A stretch of DNA of 64,000 bases from Sphingomonas colocasiae (GCF_019880585.1 NZ_JAINVV010000003.1:1-64000); one strand, 5' to 3'. Shown: positions 8,161-18,631, counted from the stretch's first letter. Made by a program: numbers and translations. The notes: generated from the sequence alone by a model not told the origin.

Positions 8161-10395
8161 TCAGCCTTCTCCTTTCCGCGTCAGCCGCGGGGTCTTTTCG
8201 TCCTGGTCGAGATCGATCGCCGCATCGTCGCAGGCGATATTGGCAAGCATATCGAGGTCGAAGCTTGTCGTGATGATCGTGCCGCCACCGGGGTTGTCGG
8301 CGAACTGCATCGTACCGAAATGTTCCTCCACGATCTTCTTCACGATCGCCAGGCCCAGGCCGGTGCCGCGCACGCGCGTTGTGACATAGGGTTCGACCAG
8401 CCGGTCGCGCTCCTGCGGCAGGCCGATGCCATTGTCGGTGACCGTCACGGTCAAGCGTGCGGGATCGTTACGCCGGGTGATCGAAAGCGTCACTTCGCCG
8501 GTATAATCGCCCTCGCTCACTTCTGATTTTGGTTCAATGGCTTCCACCGCATTCTTGACGAGATTGGTCAAGGCCTGCCCGATCTGTCTCCGGTCACAGA
8601 CCATCGGCTGAACATCTTCCTCCTGCTCGAAGTTGAAGCGGATCTCCGGGTGCGCGACTTCGTGGAGGAAGAGCGACTGGCGCGCGATGTCGGTCAGCGA
8701 TTCCGGCCGGAACACCGGCTTGGGCATGCGGGCGAAGGACGAGAATTCGTCGACCATCCGGCGCAGATCCGCCACCTGGCGCACGATCGTTTCGGTCAGG
8801 CGCGTGAACGTCCCCGTCTCGTCACTGATCTGCTTGCCGTAGCGGCGCTGCAGCCGCTCGGCGGCGAGCTGGATGGGGGTCAGCGGATTCTTGATCTCGT
8901 GTGCGATGCGGCGGGCGACGTCGGACCAGGCGGCGCGGCGCTGGTCGAGCAATTGCTGCGTGATATCGTCGAAGGTGAGCACCCGCCCGCTTTCGTCCCC
9001 GACCACGCGGACCGCCAGCGTCCGCGCCTCCCCGGTGGAATTGAACTGGACGATCTCGCTGCGGTCGCCGCTTGCCGCAAGCGCGCCGAGTTCGGGGGCC
9101 AGATCGCCCAGGCTCCGCCCGACGGCGTGAAGCGGTCCGACCTTCAGCAGGGCGGCGGCCTGGCTGTTCATCAACAGGATCTTGCCGTTGACGTCCACCG
9201 AAACCACGCCGGCGCTGACGCCCGACAGAACCGCCTCGATAAAGGCGCGTCGGCTTTCGAGTGCGCCGGTCTGCTCCTCGATCCGCCGCGTCATGCGGTT
9301 GAAGGCGTTGGCCAGGCTGCCGATCTCGTCCTGGCGGACGGGTTGCTCAACGCGCGCCGTCAGGTCACCGCCGGCGATGCGCTGCGCCGCATCGACAAGG
9401 TCTCCGAGCGGGCGCACGATCCGGTCCGCGACCGCGAGCGCGATGAACACGGCCGCGCCCACGATCAGCAGCGAGACCGCAAGCAAGGCGATGTTGAACT
9501 GGAGTTGCAGCGCGCGCGACCGCCCGAGCAATCGCTTATAGTCCTGAAGCACCGTGTCCGCACGCTGGGCCTGTGCAAGCATCTTCGGATTGGCGACGCG
9601 CGCCGCCCACAAATAGGCTTCTTCCTTGACCCCGAGCGGCACGACCGCCTCGATCCGGTCGTTGGTTTCGGTAACCACCGCCGGGGCGCCGCGGCGGATC
9701 TTCTCCATCACCTCCGGCTTCACAACATTGGTTTCGCCGCGAACATAGGGATCGACCATGATCAGCGTTTGCAAGCCGACGCCGGGCTTTGCGACGAGGA
9801 TCGCGGCTTCGGACAGTTCGCGCTGATAAACCTGGCGCGCGAACGCCTCCTGGAACAGCGGGTTCTCGATCGGCGCTTCCTGCAGGAACTGGATCAGGTC
9901 GGACGCCATTGTGACGGTTTGCGCCTGCACGTCGTCGCGATTCTGCGCATAGGTTTCCTGCGCCAGGATACTCGCATTTTCGAGCATGCCGCGCGCTCGG
10001 TCGGAAAACCAGAATTCGACGCCATATTGAAAAAGCAGCGAAGCGAAAATCACCACCAGCAAGGTCGGCACCGCCGCGATCAGCGAGAACAGGGCGACCA
10101 GCCGGACGTGCAATCCCCCGCCCCCGCCCACCAGCGACCGGGCGGCACGGCGCTTCGCCATGCGCCGTCCGATCAGGACCAGCAATGCGACGCCGGGTAC
10201 GAGATTGGAGATCAGCAGCAGCGCCACCATCGCCGGCGACAGGAGGCGATCGGCCGTCGATTCCGCAGTGACGATAAAATAGCTGGCGATCAGGATCGCG
10301 ATCGCGAGCGCAAGCGTTGCCAGTTCGACCCAGGCGACCAGATTGTTGCGACGATAAAAGGCTGTCAGCGCGCGCCGCCACCGGGCCGGTTTCAT
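8161..10395 (-). CDS. ntrY: sensor histidine kinase NtrY
   Basis: This 744-residue membrane sensor kinase (start MKPARWRR at 10395) has N-terminal transmembrane helices, a periplasmic sensor part, another membrane helix followed by a HAMP domain, a PAS domain (FIEAVLSGVSAGVVSVD) and a histidine kinase core. The H-box is [15 protein letters not shown] and the ATP-binding G boxes are DNGIGLP and GTGLGLAIVKK. NtrY phosphorylates NtrX in response to nitrogen and oxygen or redox status. An in-frame upstream ATG at 10461 would add 22 residues without homology. A 138-base gap to ntrC could hold a separate promoter. Confidence 0.94.
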   Translation of the reverse strand: MKPARWRRALTAFYRRNNLVAWVELATLALAIAILIASYFIVTAESTADRLLSPAMVALLLISNLVPGVALLVLIGRRMAKRRAARSLVGGGGGLHVRLVALFSLIAAVPTLLVVIFASLLFQYGVEFWFSDRARGMLENASILAQETYAQNRDDVQAQTVTMASDLIQFLQEAPIENPLFQEAFARQVYQRELSEAAILVAKPGVGLQTLIMVDPYVRGETNVVKPEVMEKIRRGAPAVVTETNDRIEAVVPLGVKEEAYLWAARVANPKMLAQAQRADTVLQDYKRLLGRSRALQLQFNIALLAVSLLIVGAAVFIALAVADRIVRPLGDLVDAAQRIAGGDLTARVEQPVRQDEIGSLANAFNRMTRRIEEQTGALESRRAFIEAVLSGVSAGVVSVDVNGKILLMNSQAAALLKVGPLHAVGRSLGDLAPELGALAASGDRSEIVQFNSTGEARTLAVRVVGDESGRVLTFDDITQQLLDQRRAAWSDVARRIAHEIKNPLTPIQLAAERLQRRYGKQISDETGTFTRLTETIVRQVADLRRMVDEFSSFARMPKPVFRPESLTDIARQSLFLHEVAHPEIRFNFEQEEDVQPMVCDRRQIGQALTNLVKNAVEAIEPKSEVSEGDYTGEVTLSITRRNDPARLTVTVTDNGIGLPQERDRLVEPYVTTRVRGTGLGLAIVKKIVEEHFGTMQFADNPGGGTIITTSFDLDMLANIACDDAAIDLDQDEKTPRLTRKGEG

Positions 10396-10533
10396 CGAAA
10401 AGTCACGATCGAGCGCGTTCACCGTTGCTTGCTTACAACATTCCCGTTGCAAGACAAACACACTCTGCGCCGAAATGGAGGAATGCCCATCGCATGCCCG
10501 GCACGATCCGGCGCACCCGATCCGGCAATCGTC

Positions 10534-11973
10534 TCAGGGGCCGCGACGCAGCTTCGCTAGGTCGATCGCGTGATCGGTCAGTTTCTTGCGCAACGTATTG
10601 CGGTTGATCCCGAGCAGGTCGGCGGCGCGAAGCTGGTTGCCGCGCACCGCCGCCAGCGTCAGCCGCAGCAAGGGCTCCTCCATCTGGGCCAGCACGCGAT
10701 CGTAAAGGCCATCGGGCGGCAGTTCGTCGCCGAAGCTCGCGAAATAGCCGGAAAGGCTGGCTTCGACCGCATCGGACAGCCCCCGTCCCACCAGCAATGG
10801 CAAGGGGGTTTCAGCGCCGCCTGACAGCGACTGATCGATCAGCCGGGCGCCGATCACTTCCTCGCGGCTCAGCGCGGCGAGGCGGCGCATCAGGTTTTCG
10901 AGCTCGCGGACATTGCCCGGCCAGCCATGCGCGGTCAGTCGCGCGAGCGCATCCGGGCCAAGCCGCTTGCGCGAAAGCCCCTCCTGCCCCGCGCGATCGA
11001 GGAAATGGCGCGCGAGTTCGGCGATATCGCCCGGCCGGTCGCGCAGTGGCGGCAAATGAACCGGCACGACGTTGAGCCGGTAGAACAGATCCTCGCGGAA
11101 CATGTTGTTCGCGATCATCGCCGGCAGGTCCTTGTGGGTGGCGGCGATGATCCGCACATCGGCACGGATCGATCTGGCGCCCCCCACCGTGGTGAATTCG
11201 CCTTCCTGCAGCACGCGCAGCAATCGGGTCTGGGCTTCCATCGGCATGTCGCCGATCTCGTCCAGGAACAATGTGCCGCCCTGGGCCTGTTCGAACTTGC
11301 CCGCGGTGCGCGCCTGCGCGCCGGTAAAGGCGCCGCGTTCGTGGCCGAACAGCTCGGATTCGATCAGTTCGCGCGGGATCGCCGCCATGTTGATCGCGAC
11401 AAAGGGCTTTCCCCGCCGTGCGCCGAGATCATGGATCGCGCGCGCGACCAGTTCCTTGCCCGTCCCGGACTCGCCGAAGACCAGAACGGTCAGTTCGTTG
11501 GAGACGACGCGGGCGATCGTGCGATAGACGTCCTGCATCGCCGGAGAGCGGCCGATCAGCGGCAGGTCTTCCTTGATCCCCTCGGGTTCGACATCGGTGC
11601 GCGTGGCGCGGCTGCGCAGCCCGTCGGCTACGGCGCGGCACAATTCCTCCAGATCGAAGGGTTTTGGCAGATATTCGAACGCGCCCTGCTCGGTCGCGCG
11701 CACCGCGGTCGCCAGCGTGTTCTGCGCGGAAAGCACGATCACCGGCATGCCGGGATGGTCGGCCAGCATCTCGGGCACCAGATCCAGCCCGTTGCCGTCG
11801 GGCAGCATGACATCCGTTACCAGCAGGTCCGGCGCGAAGCGTGCCATCGCCTTGCGCTGTTCGGCGACGGACGCGGCGGTTTCGACCTCATGACCCTCGC
11901 GCCGCAGCGCCTCGCGCACGACGGTGCGGATCGCGGCGTCGTCATCGACCACCAGGATGCGGCCACTGATCAT
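10534..11973 (-). CDS. ntrC: nitrogen regulation response regulator NtrC
   Basis: The 479-residue sigma-54 activator has a receiver domain with phospho-acceptor D54 (LLVTDVMLPDG), an AAA+ domain with Walker A GESGTGKE, an intact GAFTGA loop (GHERGAFTGAQ) and Walker B GTLFLDEIGDMP, and a Fis-type helix-turn-helix (LRAADLLGINRNTLRKKL). Its start ATG overlaps the ntrB stop by one base, so translation is coupled. It activates glutamine synthetase and nitrogen-assimilation promoters when phosphorylated by NtrB. Confidence 0.97.
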   Translation of the reverse strand: MISGRILVVDDDAAIRTVVREALRREGHEVETAASVAEQRKAMARFAPDLLVTDVMLPDGNGLDLVPEMLADHPGMPVIVLSAQNTLATAVRATEQGAFEYLPKPFDLEELCRAVADGLRSRATRTDVEPEGIKEDLPLIGRSPAMQDVYRTIARVVSNELTVLVFGESGTGKELVARAIHDLGARRGKPFVAINMAAIPRELIESELFGHERGAFTGAQARTAGKFEQAQGGTLFLDEIGDMPMEAQTRLLRVLQEGEFTTVGGARSIRADVRIIAATHKDLPAMIANNMFREDLFYRLNVVPVHLPPLRDRPGDIAELARHFLDRAGQEGLSRKRLGPDALARLTAHGWPGNVRELENLMRRLAALSREEVIGARLIDQSLSGGAETPLPLLVGRGLSDAVEASLSGYFASFGDELPPDGLYDRVLAQMEEPLLRLTLAAVRGNQLRAADLLGINRNTLRKKLTDHAIDLAKLRRGP

Positions 11974-13091
11974 CAGCGATCCCGGGCCCGTGGCAGCAAG
12001 AGGCGAAAAACGGTCATTTCCGGATGTCCTTCACGCGCATATTCAACCACACCGCCCTGATCGGTGACGAGCTTGTCGACCAGTGCGAGCCCCAGTCCGC
12101 TCCCGGTCCGTTTGGAGGTCACGAAGGGATCGAACAGATGTTCGGCGAGTTCGGGCGGCGCGCCGGGGCCATTGTCGATCACGCAGACCTCGATCGGCAG
12201 CGCCTGCTTGCCGTCGGCGCCATGTTTCAGAAAGGAGACGCCATGGCGATAGGCGGTCCTGAGCAGGATCTGCCCATCTTCACGATCGCCAATCGCTTCG
12301 GCCGCATTCTTCAGGAGGTTTATGAAGATCTGGACCAGCGAGTCGCGATGCCCCAGCACTTCGGGTAGCGACGGATCATAGGCTTCGCGGACCGGAATGG
12401 CGCGGGCGAAGCCCTGGCGCGCGACTTCGCGGGCATGGCTGAGGATCGCATGGATATTCTGCGGTTCGAGCTCGATATGCCGGGTATCGGTAAAACCCTC
12501 CATGCGATCGATGAGCGCAGCGACCCGATCCACCTCGTCGCGGATCAGCCGCGTCAGGTCGCGAGCGTCGGGTTCGACGCTTTTGTCGAGCAATTGCGCG
12601 GCGCCGCGAATGCCCGAAAGCGGGTTCTTGATCTCGTGCGCGAGCATCGCCGCCGCGCCGACCGCGGTCAGCTTCCCGCCTTCGCGTTCGGTGCGACGCC
12701 CCACCAGATGCGTGGTCGAGCGGACATGAATGGTGACGACGCGCCAGCCGGGATGATCGGGCATCGGCGCCGCCATCATATCGACATTCTGGGTGCGCCC
12801 ACCCGGCAGATCGATCGGGAGGTCGAAGGCGGAGAATGGCGAATCCTTCGCCATCGAGGTCAGCGGATGCCCCGTCAGCGTTTCCATCGATCGGCCGATA
12901 ATGGCGTTGCGGCCAAGATTGAGCAGCGTCTCGCTTGCGACATTGGCTTCGGTGATCAGCCCGTCCGGGTCGATCACGAGCATCGGCGTCGGCAATATCG
13001 CGAACAGTTCCGCCAGTGCCGGCGATCCGGGGCGCGATGACGGGGCCGGCCGCCGGCCCAGGCGGATCAGGCGGCTGCCCGGGAGAGCCAT
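11973..13091 (-). CDS. ntrB: nitrogen regulation sensor kinase NtrB
   Basis: The 372-residue cytosolic kinase/phosphatase has an N-terminal PAS domain (about residues 25-120), the H-box [16 protein letters not shown], an N-box [13 protein letters not shown] and G boxes DNGPGAP and GSGLGLALV. It has no transmembrane helix, as expected for NtrB controlled by PII proteins. Its 5' end overlaps the dusB 3' end by 25 bases, the usual alphaproteobacterial nifR3-ntrBC operon. Confidence 0.96.
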   Translation of the reverse strand: MALPGSRLIRLGRRPAPSSRPGSPALAELFAILPTPMLVIDPDGLITEANVASETLLNLGRNAIIGRSMETLTGHPLTSMAKDSPFSAFDLPIDLPGGRTQNVDMMAAPMPDHPGWRVVTIHVRSTTHLVGRRTEREGGKLTAVGAAAMLAHEIKNPLSGIRGAAQLLDKSVEPDARDLTRLIRDEVDRVAALIDRMEGFTDTRHIELEPQNIHAILSHAREVARQGFARAIPVREAYDPSLPEVLGHRDSLVQIFINLLKNAAEAIGDREDGQILLRTAYRHGVSFLKHGADGKQALPIEVCVIDNGPGAPPELAEHLFDPFVTSKRTGSGLGLALVDKLVTDQGGVVEYAREGHPEMTVFRLLLPRARDR

Positions 13092-14068
13092 GGACCGTAG
13101 AATTCCGCCAGCATCGCCAGCACCGTTTCCGCCTTGGGTTCCTGGTTCACCGCATTGCGGAACTCAGCCGATCCCGGCAGTCCCTTGGTGTACCAACCGA
13201 TATGCTTGCGCGCCATGTTGACGCCGGTAAACTCGCCATAGTGATCGAGCATTGCCATGTAATGGCCTATGATCGCGTGATATTGCTCCTCGATTGACGG
13301 ATCGGGAAGCGCCTGGCCGGTGCGGAACCAGTGCATCACCTGGCCGAGCAGCCACGGGCGGCCATAGGCGCCGCGCCCGATCATGACGCCATCAGCGCCG
13401 GATTGCGCCAGTGCCGTTTCCGCATCCTCGATCGAGCAGATATCGCCATTGGCGATCACGGGGATCGAGACGGCATCCTTGACCTTGCGGATGAACGCCC
13501 AGTCCGCCGATCCCTTGTACATCTGGTTGCGGGTGCGGCCATGGACGGTCACCAGCTTCACGCCCAGATCCTCGGCGATCCTGGCGAGTTCGGGCGCGTT
13601 CAGGCTGTCATGGCACCAGCCCATGCGCATCTTGAGCGTGACGGGCACCGAAACCGCCTTCACCGTGGCCTCGACCAGCGACGCGGCATTCTTCAGGTCG
13701 CGCATCAGCGCCGATCCTGCATCGCCGTTGGTCACCTTGCGCACCGGGCAGCCCATATTGATGTCGATGATCGCGGCGCCGCGATCCTCGCTCAATTTGG
13801 CGGCCTCCCCCATTTCCTTGGCGGTACAGCCGACAAGCTGCATGGAAACGGGCTCTTCTGCCGGATCCCATGCCGCCTTCTGGATCGACTGGCGCGTCTC
13901 GCGGATCGCCGCCTGGCTGGCGATCATCTCTGTCACGTTCAATCCCGAGCCGAAACGACGGACGAGCGAACGGAACGGCAGATCGGTGACGCCGGTCATC
14001 GGCGCCAGGATCACCGGCATGTCGATCCGCACGGGGCCGATATCGATGGGAGCGAGCTTGGTCATCAT
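13067..14068 (-). CDS. dusB: tRNA-dihydrouridine synthase DusB (NifR3)
   Basis: The FMN-dependent enzyme reduces uridine to dihydrouridine in the tRNA D-loop. The 333-residue form starting at 14068 ([11 protein letters not shown]) contains the Dus signature [12 protein letters not shown], the catalytic-cysteine segment [11 protein letters not shown] and the FMN phosphate-binding region [13 protein letters not shown]. An in-frame upstream ATG at 14155 would run back towards ispDF and adds non-conserved residues. It heads the operon dusB-ntrB-ntrC. A short hairpin TGCCT/AGGCA with a T6 loop lies just before the start. Confidence 0.95.
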   Translation of the reverse strand: MMTKLAPIDIGPVRIDMPVILAPMTGVTDLPFRSLVRRFGSGLNVTEMIASQAAIRETRQSIQKAAWDPAEEPVSMQLVGCTAKEMGEAAKLSEDRGAAIIDINMGCPVRKVTNGDAGSALMRDLKNAASLVEATVKAVSVPVTLKMRMGWCHDSLNAPELARIAEDLGVKLVTVHGRTRNQMYKGSADWAFIRKVKDAVSIPVIANGDICSIEDAETALAQSGADGVMIGRGAYGRPWLLGQVMHWFRTGQALPDPSIEEQYHAIIGHYMAMLDHYGEFTGVNMARKHIGWYTKGLPGSAEFRNAVNQEPKAETVLAMLAEFYGPWLSRAAA

Positions 14069-14160
14069 TTGCCTAAAAAAGAGGCAGCGCCATAGCGGGA
14101 TTGGGATCATCCGGCAAGCGATCGGTGCGGTGTGGCTTCCACCCGGGGCAATCAACCTCT

Positions 14161-15324
14161 ATGCGCGCGCCGATGGATGCAAAGGGACCAGTCGTCGCGC
14201 TGATCGTCGCCGCCGGAAAAGGCGAGCGCGCTGGCGGTGCCGTGGCCAAGCAATTCGCGCGTCTGGACAGCCGCGCGGTGCTGGCGCACAGCGTCGCGGC
14301 CTTCCGCCGCCATCCTGCGATCCACCAGATCGTGATCGTGATCGGCGAAGGCCAGGAAGCCGAAGCCCGCGCCGCTGTCGGCGACCATCATTTCGTGATG
14401 GGAGGCGCCACGCGCCGCGAGTCGGTATTCAATGGCCTCGCCGCTATCGCCTCCGCCTCATATGTGCTGATCCATGATGCCGCGCGTCCGTTGCTGCCGG
14501 CGGCCGTGATCGATCGGTTGCTCGCCGCGCTCGACGAGAATGCGGGCGCCATCCCTGCCCTGCCCGTCGCGGACACGCTGGCGCGCGCCGGCGATGTGCT
14601 GGGCGATACCGTCCCGCGCGACGGACTGATGCGGGTACAGACCCCGCAGGCATTCCGCTTCGCCGATATCGTGGCGGCGCACCGCGACTGGCCCGCCGAT
14701 CGCGACGCGACCGATGATGCACAGATCCTACGCGCGGGCGGATATCCGGTCGCGATCGTCGAAGGAGATCCAGCGCTGGAAAAGATCACGCATCCCGCCG
14801 ATTTCGCCGCGGCGGAAGCCCGGCTCTCCGCGCGGACATCCATCCGGACGGGCATGGGCTATGACGTGCATCGCCTCGTCGACGGCGAGGAACTGTGGCT
14901 CGGCGGCATCCGCATCCCTCATCGCCAGGGGCTCTCGGGGCACAGCGACGCCGATGTCGCGCTCCACGCGCTGACCGATGCGCTGCTGGGCACGATCGCC
15001 GCCGGCGATATCGGCCAGCATTTTCCGCCTTCCGATCCGCAATGGCGGGGGGCCTCCTCGGATCGTTTCCTCCGCCATGCCGCCGGGCTCATCGCCGATG
15101 CCGGCGGCCGGATCGAGCATGTGGACCTGACCATCATCTGCGAAGCGCCGAAGGTCGGCCCGCACCGCGCCGCCATGCAGGCGCGCATCGCCGAATTGCT
15201 CGGGCTCGACTTGGGCCGGGTTAGCGTTAAAGCGACAACGACGGAGCGATTGGGCTTTACCGGCCGTGGCGAGGGGATCGCAGCGCAGGCGGTGGCCACG
15301 ATCGCATTGGGGGACCTCATATGA
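14161..15324 (+). CDS. ispDF: bifunctional IspD/IspF isoprenoid enzyme
   Basis: This is a fusion of two MEP-pathway enzymes, 387 residues. The N-terminal IspD half (about 1-220) has the nucleotide-binding start ALIVAAGKGERAGG and adds CMP to methylerythritol phosphate. The C-terminal IspF half (from about 230) begins GMGYDVHRLVDG, has the metal ligands D-x-H and SGHSDADVALHALTDALLG, and cyclises the CDP-ME phosphate to MEcPP. Such fusions are common in alphaproteobacteria. The start is placed at ATG 14161 (a further ATG is at 14173). It is divergent from dusB. Confidence 0.96.
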   Translation: MRAPMDAKGPVVALIVAAGKGERAGGAVAKQFARLDSRAVLAHSVAAFRRHPAIHQIVIVIGEGQEAEARAAVGDHHFVMGGATRRESVFNGLAAIASASYVLIHDAARPLLPAAVIDRLLAALDENAGAIPALPVADTLARAGDVLGDTVPRDGLMRVQTPQAFRFADIVAAHRDWPADRDATDDAQILRAGGYPVAIVEGDPALEKITHPADFAAAEARLSARTSIRTGMGYDVHRLVDGEELWLGGIRIPHRQGLSGHSDADVALHALTDALLGTIAAGDIGQHFPPSDPQWRGASSDRFLRHAAGLIADAGGRIEHVDLTIICEAPKVGPHRAAMQARIAELLGLDLGRVSVKATTTERLGFTGRGEGIAAQAVATIALGDLI

Positions 15325-15920
15325 AGCCTCGATCGCCGCTTTCGCTGATCCTGGGCGCACTGGCGCTGCTGGCCACGCCTGTCGCCGCCCAGACCAAGGC
15401 GAAGCCATGCCTGCAGCCGGAAGAGGTCGACGCTGTGCTGCTTTCGCTCGCCCCCAAGCTGATCGAGGCTGCCAGCACGACCTGCAAGCCCTATCTTCCC
15501 GAAACCGCCTATCTCAATCAGTCATCGCGCGCGCTCGCCGAGCGCTATCGCGCGATCGGGGCACCGCTTTGGCCCGTCGCGCACAAGGCGATGCTGAAGA
15601 TCAGCGGCATGGACAAGGCGAAACTCAATCCTCTGATCGATGCGGACGCGACGCGCGCGATGATTGAGAGCCTGATCCCGCAAGCGATCGCCAAGATCAA
15701 ACCGAAGGAATGCGTCGCGGCCGACCGATTCGCGAGCCTTCTGGATCCGCTGCCCCCGCAAAATCTGGCGGGCCTTTTCACGACGATCCTGCAGATCGTT
15801 TCCGAGGACAATACGGAGAAGAACGTCGAAAAGAACAAGAAGAACCCGCACTGGGAGGATGATCTGAGGATATGCCCCGTCGCCGCACCCGCCGGTGCGG
15901 CCGAAAGGGCGCAACCCTGA
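15321..15920 (+). CDS. secreted protein of unknown function
   Basis: The 199-residue protein has a clear signal peptide (hydrophobic core about residues 8-20, cleavage near VAAQ) and four cysteines in the mature part (about residues 30, 55, 130 and 190), so two disulfides are plausible. It is alpha-helical in appearance, with a lysine-rich segment near residue 170. Its ATG overlaps the ispDF stop as ATGA, which implies translational coupling. Probably periplasmic. No family was recognised. Confidence 0.75.
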   Translation: MKPRSPLSLILGALALLATPVAAQTKAKPCLQPEEVDAVLLSLAPKLIEAASTTCKPYLPETAYLNQSSRALAERYRAIGAPLWPVAHKAMLKISGMDKAKLNPLIDADATRAMIESLIPQAIAKIKPKECVAADRFASLLDPLPPQNLAGLFTTILQIVSEDNTEKNVEKNKKNPHWEDDLRICPVAAPAGAAERAQP

Positions 15921-15951
15921 CGCTTGTTGAGGCGTTGTAACGAAATTCGAG

Positions 15952-16494
15952 ATGCTTGTGACCGCTACCGTCAAGAAGAAGAACACCACCCTGCCCGCCG
16001 TGCTGGTCGATGCCGCGCGCCGGGTGATCGAGGCCAACCGAGCCGCCGGCCGCAGGATCGCGGTCGCCGAAAGCTGCACCGGCGGACTGGTAAGCGCGGC
16101 GCTGACCGAGATTCCGGGATCGTCGGACGTTTTTCAGGCCGGTTTCGTGACCTATTCGAACGAAGCCAAGATCGCGATGCTCGGCGTCAGCCTGGACGTG
16201 CTCGAAACCTTCGGCGCGGTTTCGATCGCCGTCGGCTGGGCGATGGCGCGCGGCGCGATCGTCCGATCGGACGCCGATGTCGCGGTCGCGATCACCGGCG
16301 TCGCGGGGCCGGACGGCGGCAGCGAGCGCAAGCCCGTCGGAACCGTCGTCTTCGCGCGTGCCGAACGCCAGTCCGATCCGGAGGACATCATTGCCGACAG
16401 CCGGGAATTCGGCGATCTCGGCCGTGGCGGGATCAGGCTTCAGGCGGCGCTGTGCGCGCTCGAACTGCTGATGCCCGGATCGCCGGCGCCGTAA
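15952..16494 (+). CDS. pncC: nicotinamide-nucleotide amidohydrolase (CinA C-terminal domain)
   Basis: The 180-residue stand-alone CinA C-terminal domain has the signature AESCTGGLVSAALTEIPGSS, YSNEAK and GVAGPDGGSERKPVGTV. It deamidates NMN to nicotinate mononucleotide for NAD salvage. The N-terminal competence-damage (COG1058) domain is absent, as in many proteobacterial PncC proteins. A GTG at 15958 is an alternative start. Its 3' end overlaps the convergent next gene by 55 bases. Confidence 0.93.
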   Translation: MLVTATVKKKNTTLPAVLVDAARRVIEANRAAGRRIAVAESCTGGLVSAALTEIPGSSDVFQAGFVTYSNEAKIAMLGVSLDVLETFGAVSIAVGWAMARGAIVRSDADVAVAITGVAGPDGGSERKPVGTVVFARAERQSDPEDIIADSREFGDLGRGGIRLQAALCALELLMPGSPAP

Positions 16495-16916
16495 AGCGCC
16501 GCCGCGCGTGCTTCGAACGCGCCGATCATCTTTCTCAGCGCGCGATCGAACATCTGCCCCGCCAGCCGTTCGAACAAGGACGAGCGGAACGCGAAATCCA
16601 CCGCGAAATCGACGAAGGTGCCGCCCTGCCCATCGGGGCGGAAGGCCCATTCGTTGCGCAGATATTTGAGCGGCCCATCGACATAGTCGACGCTGATCGT
16701 ATGCGGACGATCCTTCTTCACGCGTGACGTGAAGGTCTCGCGCAGCGCGGAGAAGCCGACGATCAGGTCCGCGACCATTTCGGTCTCGCTGTTCGAACGC
16801 ACCCGCACCGCGCTCACCCAGGGCAGGAATTCCCGGTAGCTGGGAACATCCGCGACCAGATCGAACACATGTTGCGGCGAATAGGGAAGATGGCGGGTTT
16901 CCGAATGGCGGGGCAT
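16440..16916 (-). CDS. COQ10/RatA-like START-domain protein
   Basis: The 158-residue SRPBCC/polyketide-cyclase fold protein starts with RHLPYSPQHVFDLVADVPSYREFLPWV, the hallmark of the COQ10/RatA family. Mitochondrial COQ10 binds ubiquinone and supports respiration; bacterial RatA was described as a toxin affecting 70S assembly. In alphaproteobacteria the quinone role is more likely. It lies 15 bases downstream of lipA on the same strand, a conserved pairing in this class. Confidence 0.88.
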   Translation of the reverse strand: MPRHSETRHLPYSPQHVFDLVADVPSYREFLPWVSAVRVRSNSETEMVADLIVGFSALRETFTSRVKKDRPHTISVDYVDGPLKYLRNEWAFRPDGQGGTFVDFAVDFAFRSSLFERLAGQMFDRALRKMIGAFEARAAALYGAGDPGISSSSAHSAA

Positions 16917-16931
16917 ATGCTCAGCCCCGGA

Positions 16932-17864
16932 TCACTTGCGCGCCAGCTTCGCCTCGCGCGCGGCGCGCATGCGCTCGAAATCCTCGCCGGCATGGTAGCT
17001 GGAGCGCGTCAGCGGCGACGATGCCACGAGCAGGAAGCCCTTGGCGCGCGCGATGGCGGCATAGGCATCGAACGCCTTGGGCGTCACGAACTCCATCACC
17101 TTGGTGTGCTTGGGCGTGGGCTGCAGATACTGGCCCATGGTCAGGAAATCGACATCAGCCGATCGCATGTCGTCCATCACCTGATGGACTTCCAGCCGCT
17201 CCTCTCCCAGCCCGAGCATGACGCCCGACTTGGTGAAGATGGAGGGATCGTGGCGTTTGACCGATTCGAGCAGGCGCAGCGACGCATAATAGCGCGCACC
17301 GGGCCGGATCGTCGGATAAAGCCGGGGCACCGTTTCCAGATTGTGATTGTAGACGTCGGGCCGCGCCGCGACGATCGCCTCGACCGCCGCTTCCGCCTTG
17401 TTGCGGAAATCGGGCGTCAGAATCTCGATCGTGGTCTTCGGCGTGTTGCGGCGAAGCGCCTCGATCACCTTCACGAACTGCGACGCGCCGCCATCGGGCA
17501 GGTCGTCACGATCGACCGAGGTGATCACGATATGCTCCAACCCCAGCTCGGCGGCGGCGACCGCGACATGCTCGGGCTCCAGCGGGTCCACCTTGCGCGG
17601 CATGCCCGTCTTGACGTTGCAGAAGGCGCATGCGCGCGTGCAGACGTCGCCCAGGATCATCACCGTGGCGTGCTTCTTCGTCCAGCACTCGCCGATATTG
17701 GGGCACGCGGCCTCTTCGCAGACGGTGGCCAGGTTGAGCCGGCGCATCAATGCGCGTGTTTCTCCGAAGCCAACGCTGGTGGGCGCCTTGACGCGAATCC
17801 AGTCGGGCTTGCGCTGGCGCGGCGGGCGGGCTTCGGGGGTGATGGCAGGATCGGCTTCGCTCAT
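16932..17864 (-). CDS. lipA: lipoyl synthase
   Basis: This radical-SAM enzyme inserts two sulfurs into octanoyl groups on lipoate-dependent proteins. The 310-residue protein carries the auxiliary cluster motif [12 protein letters not shown] and the radical-SAM motif [10 protein letters not shown]. The C-terminal region contains the conserved SSY segment (RSSYHAG). It is first of a two-gene minus-strand unit with the START-domain gene. Confidence 0.97.
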   Translation of the reverse strand: MSEADPAITPEARPPRQRKPDWIRVKAPTSVGFGETRALMRRLNLATVCEEAACPNIGECWTKKHATVMILGDVCTRACAFCNVKTGMPRKVDPLEPEHVAVAAAELGLEHIVITSVDRDDLPDGGASQFVKVIEALRRNTPKTTIEILTPDFRNKAEAAVEAIVAARPDVYNHNLETVPRLYPTIRPGARYYASLRLLESVKRHDPSIFTKSGVMLGLGEERLEVHQVMDDMRSADVDFLTMGQYLQPTPKHTKVMEFVTPKAFDAYAAIARAKGFLLVASSPLTRSSYHAGEDFERMRAAREAKLARK

Positions 17865-17926
17865 GCAGGCGCAGATAGCGATTTCATCGCCCGGTTGCCA
17901 CCCCTGCCCCCATCAGGCTAACGCGC

Positions 17927-18565
17927 ATGTCCATGACAGACTTCAACGCGCTCCTTTCCGGCTATCGCCGCTTCCGTGAAACCGGCTGGGCCCGCCAGCG
18001 TGAACGCTGGTCCGAGCTTGCCGAAGGGCAGAGCCCCAAGGTGATGGTGATCGCCTGTTCGGACAGCCGAGTCGACCCCACCCAGATCTTCGACACCGCG
18101 CCGGGCGAGATGTTCGTCGTGCGCAACATCGCCAATCTCGTGCCGCCGTTCGAACTGGGCGGCGGTCGTCACGGCGTGTCGGCGGCGCTCGAATTCGCGG
18201 TGACCCAGCTCGAGGTGCCGGAGATCGTCGTGCTCGGCCATGGCGCGTGCGGTGGCGTCCATGCCGCGCTGACGCGCCGTTTCGCGCATGCGGCGCCCGG
18301 CGAAGGCGGCTTCATCGCGCATTGGGTCGATCTGCTCGACGAGGCGCGCGACCGGATCGCAGGCGAACTGGGAGACGGGCCGGAGGCCGTTCGCGCGCTG
18401 GAACTGGAAACCGTGCGCGTGAGCATCGCCAATCTGCGGACCTTCCCCTGCATTCCCGAGCGCGAAGCCGCGGGCAAGCTGACCATTCATGGCGCCTATT
18501 TCGCGATCGCGGACGGTGCGCTGCATCTGCTCGACACGCGGACGGATGAATTCCGGCCGGCCTGA
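17927..18565 (+). CDS. beta-class carbonic anhydrase
   Basis: The 212-residue zinc enzyme interconverts CO2 and bicarbonate. It shows the ligand and dyad motif ACSDSRVDP near residue 43 and the H-x-x-C pair in GHGACGGV near residue 105. The N-terminus MSMTDFNALLSGYRRF is typical of alphaproteobacterial members. Two ATGs (17927, 17933) are possible starts. Confidence 0.94.
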   Translation: MSMTDFNALLSGYRRFRETGWARQRERWSELAEGQSPKVMVIACSDSRVDPTQIFDTAPGEMFVVRNIANLVPPFELGGGRHGVSAALEFAVTQLEVPEIVVLGHGACGGVHAALTRRFAHAAPGEGGFIAHWVDLLDEARDRIAGELGDGPEAVRALELETVRVSIANLRTFPCIPEREAAGKLTIHGAYFAIADGALHLLDTRTDEFRPA

Positions 18566-18631
18566 CGACGATCTTGTCGCGATCGTGATTTTGGTCGAAC
18601 TGCGGGCGATCGCGCAATATATCGGGCTATC

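Noticed and set aside
10420-10450. TTGC/CAAC-like pattern near the ntrY start
   Set aside because: It does not have the TTGC-N7-GCAA spacing of the four LysR-type sites and lies at an unrelated gene.
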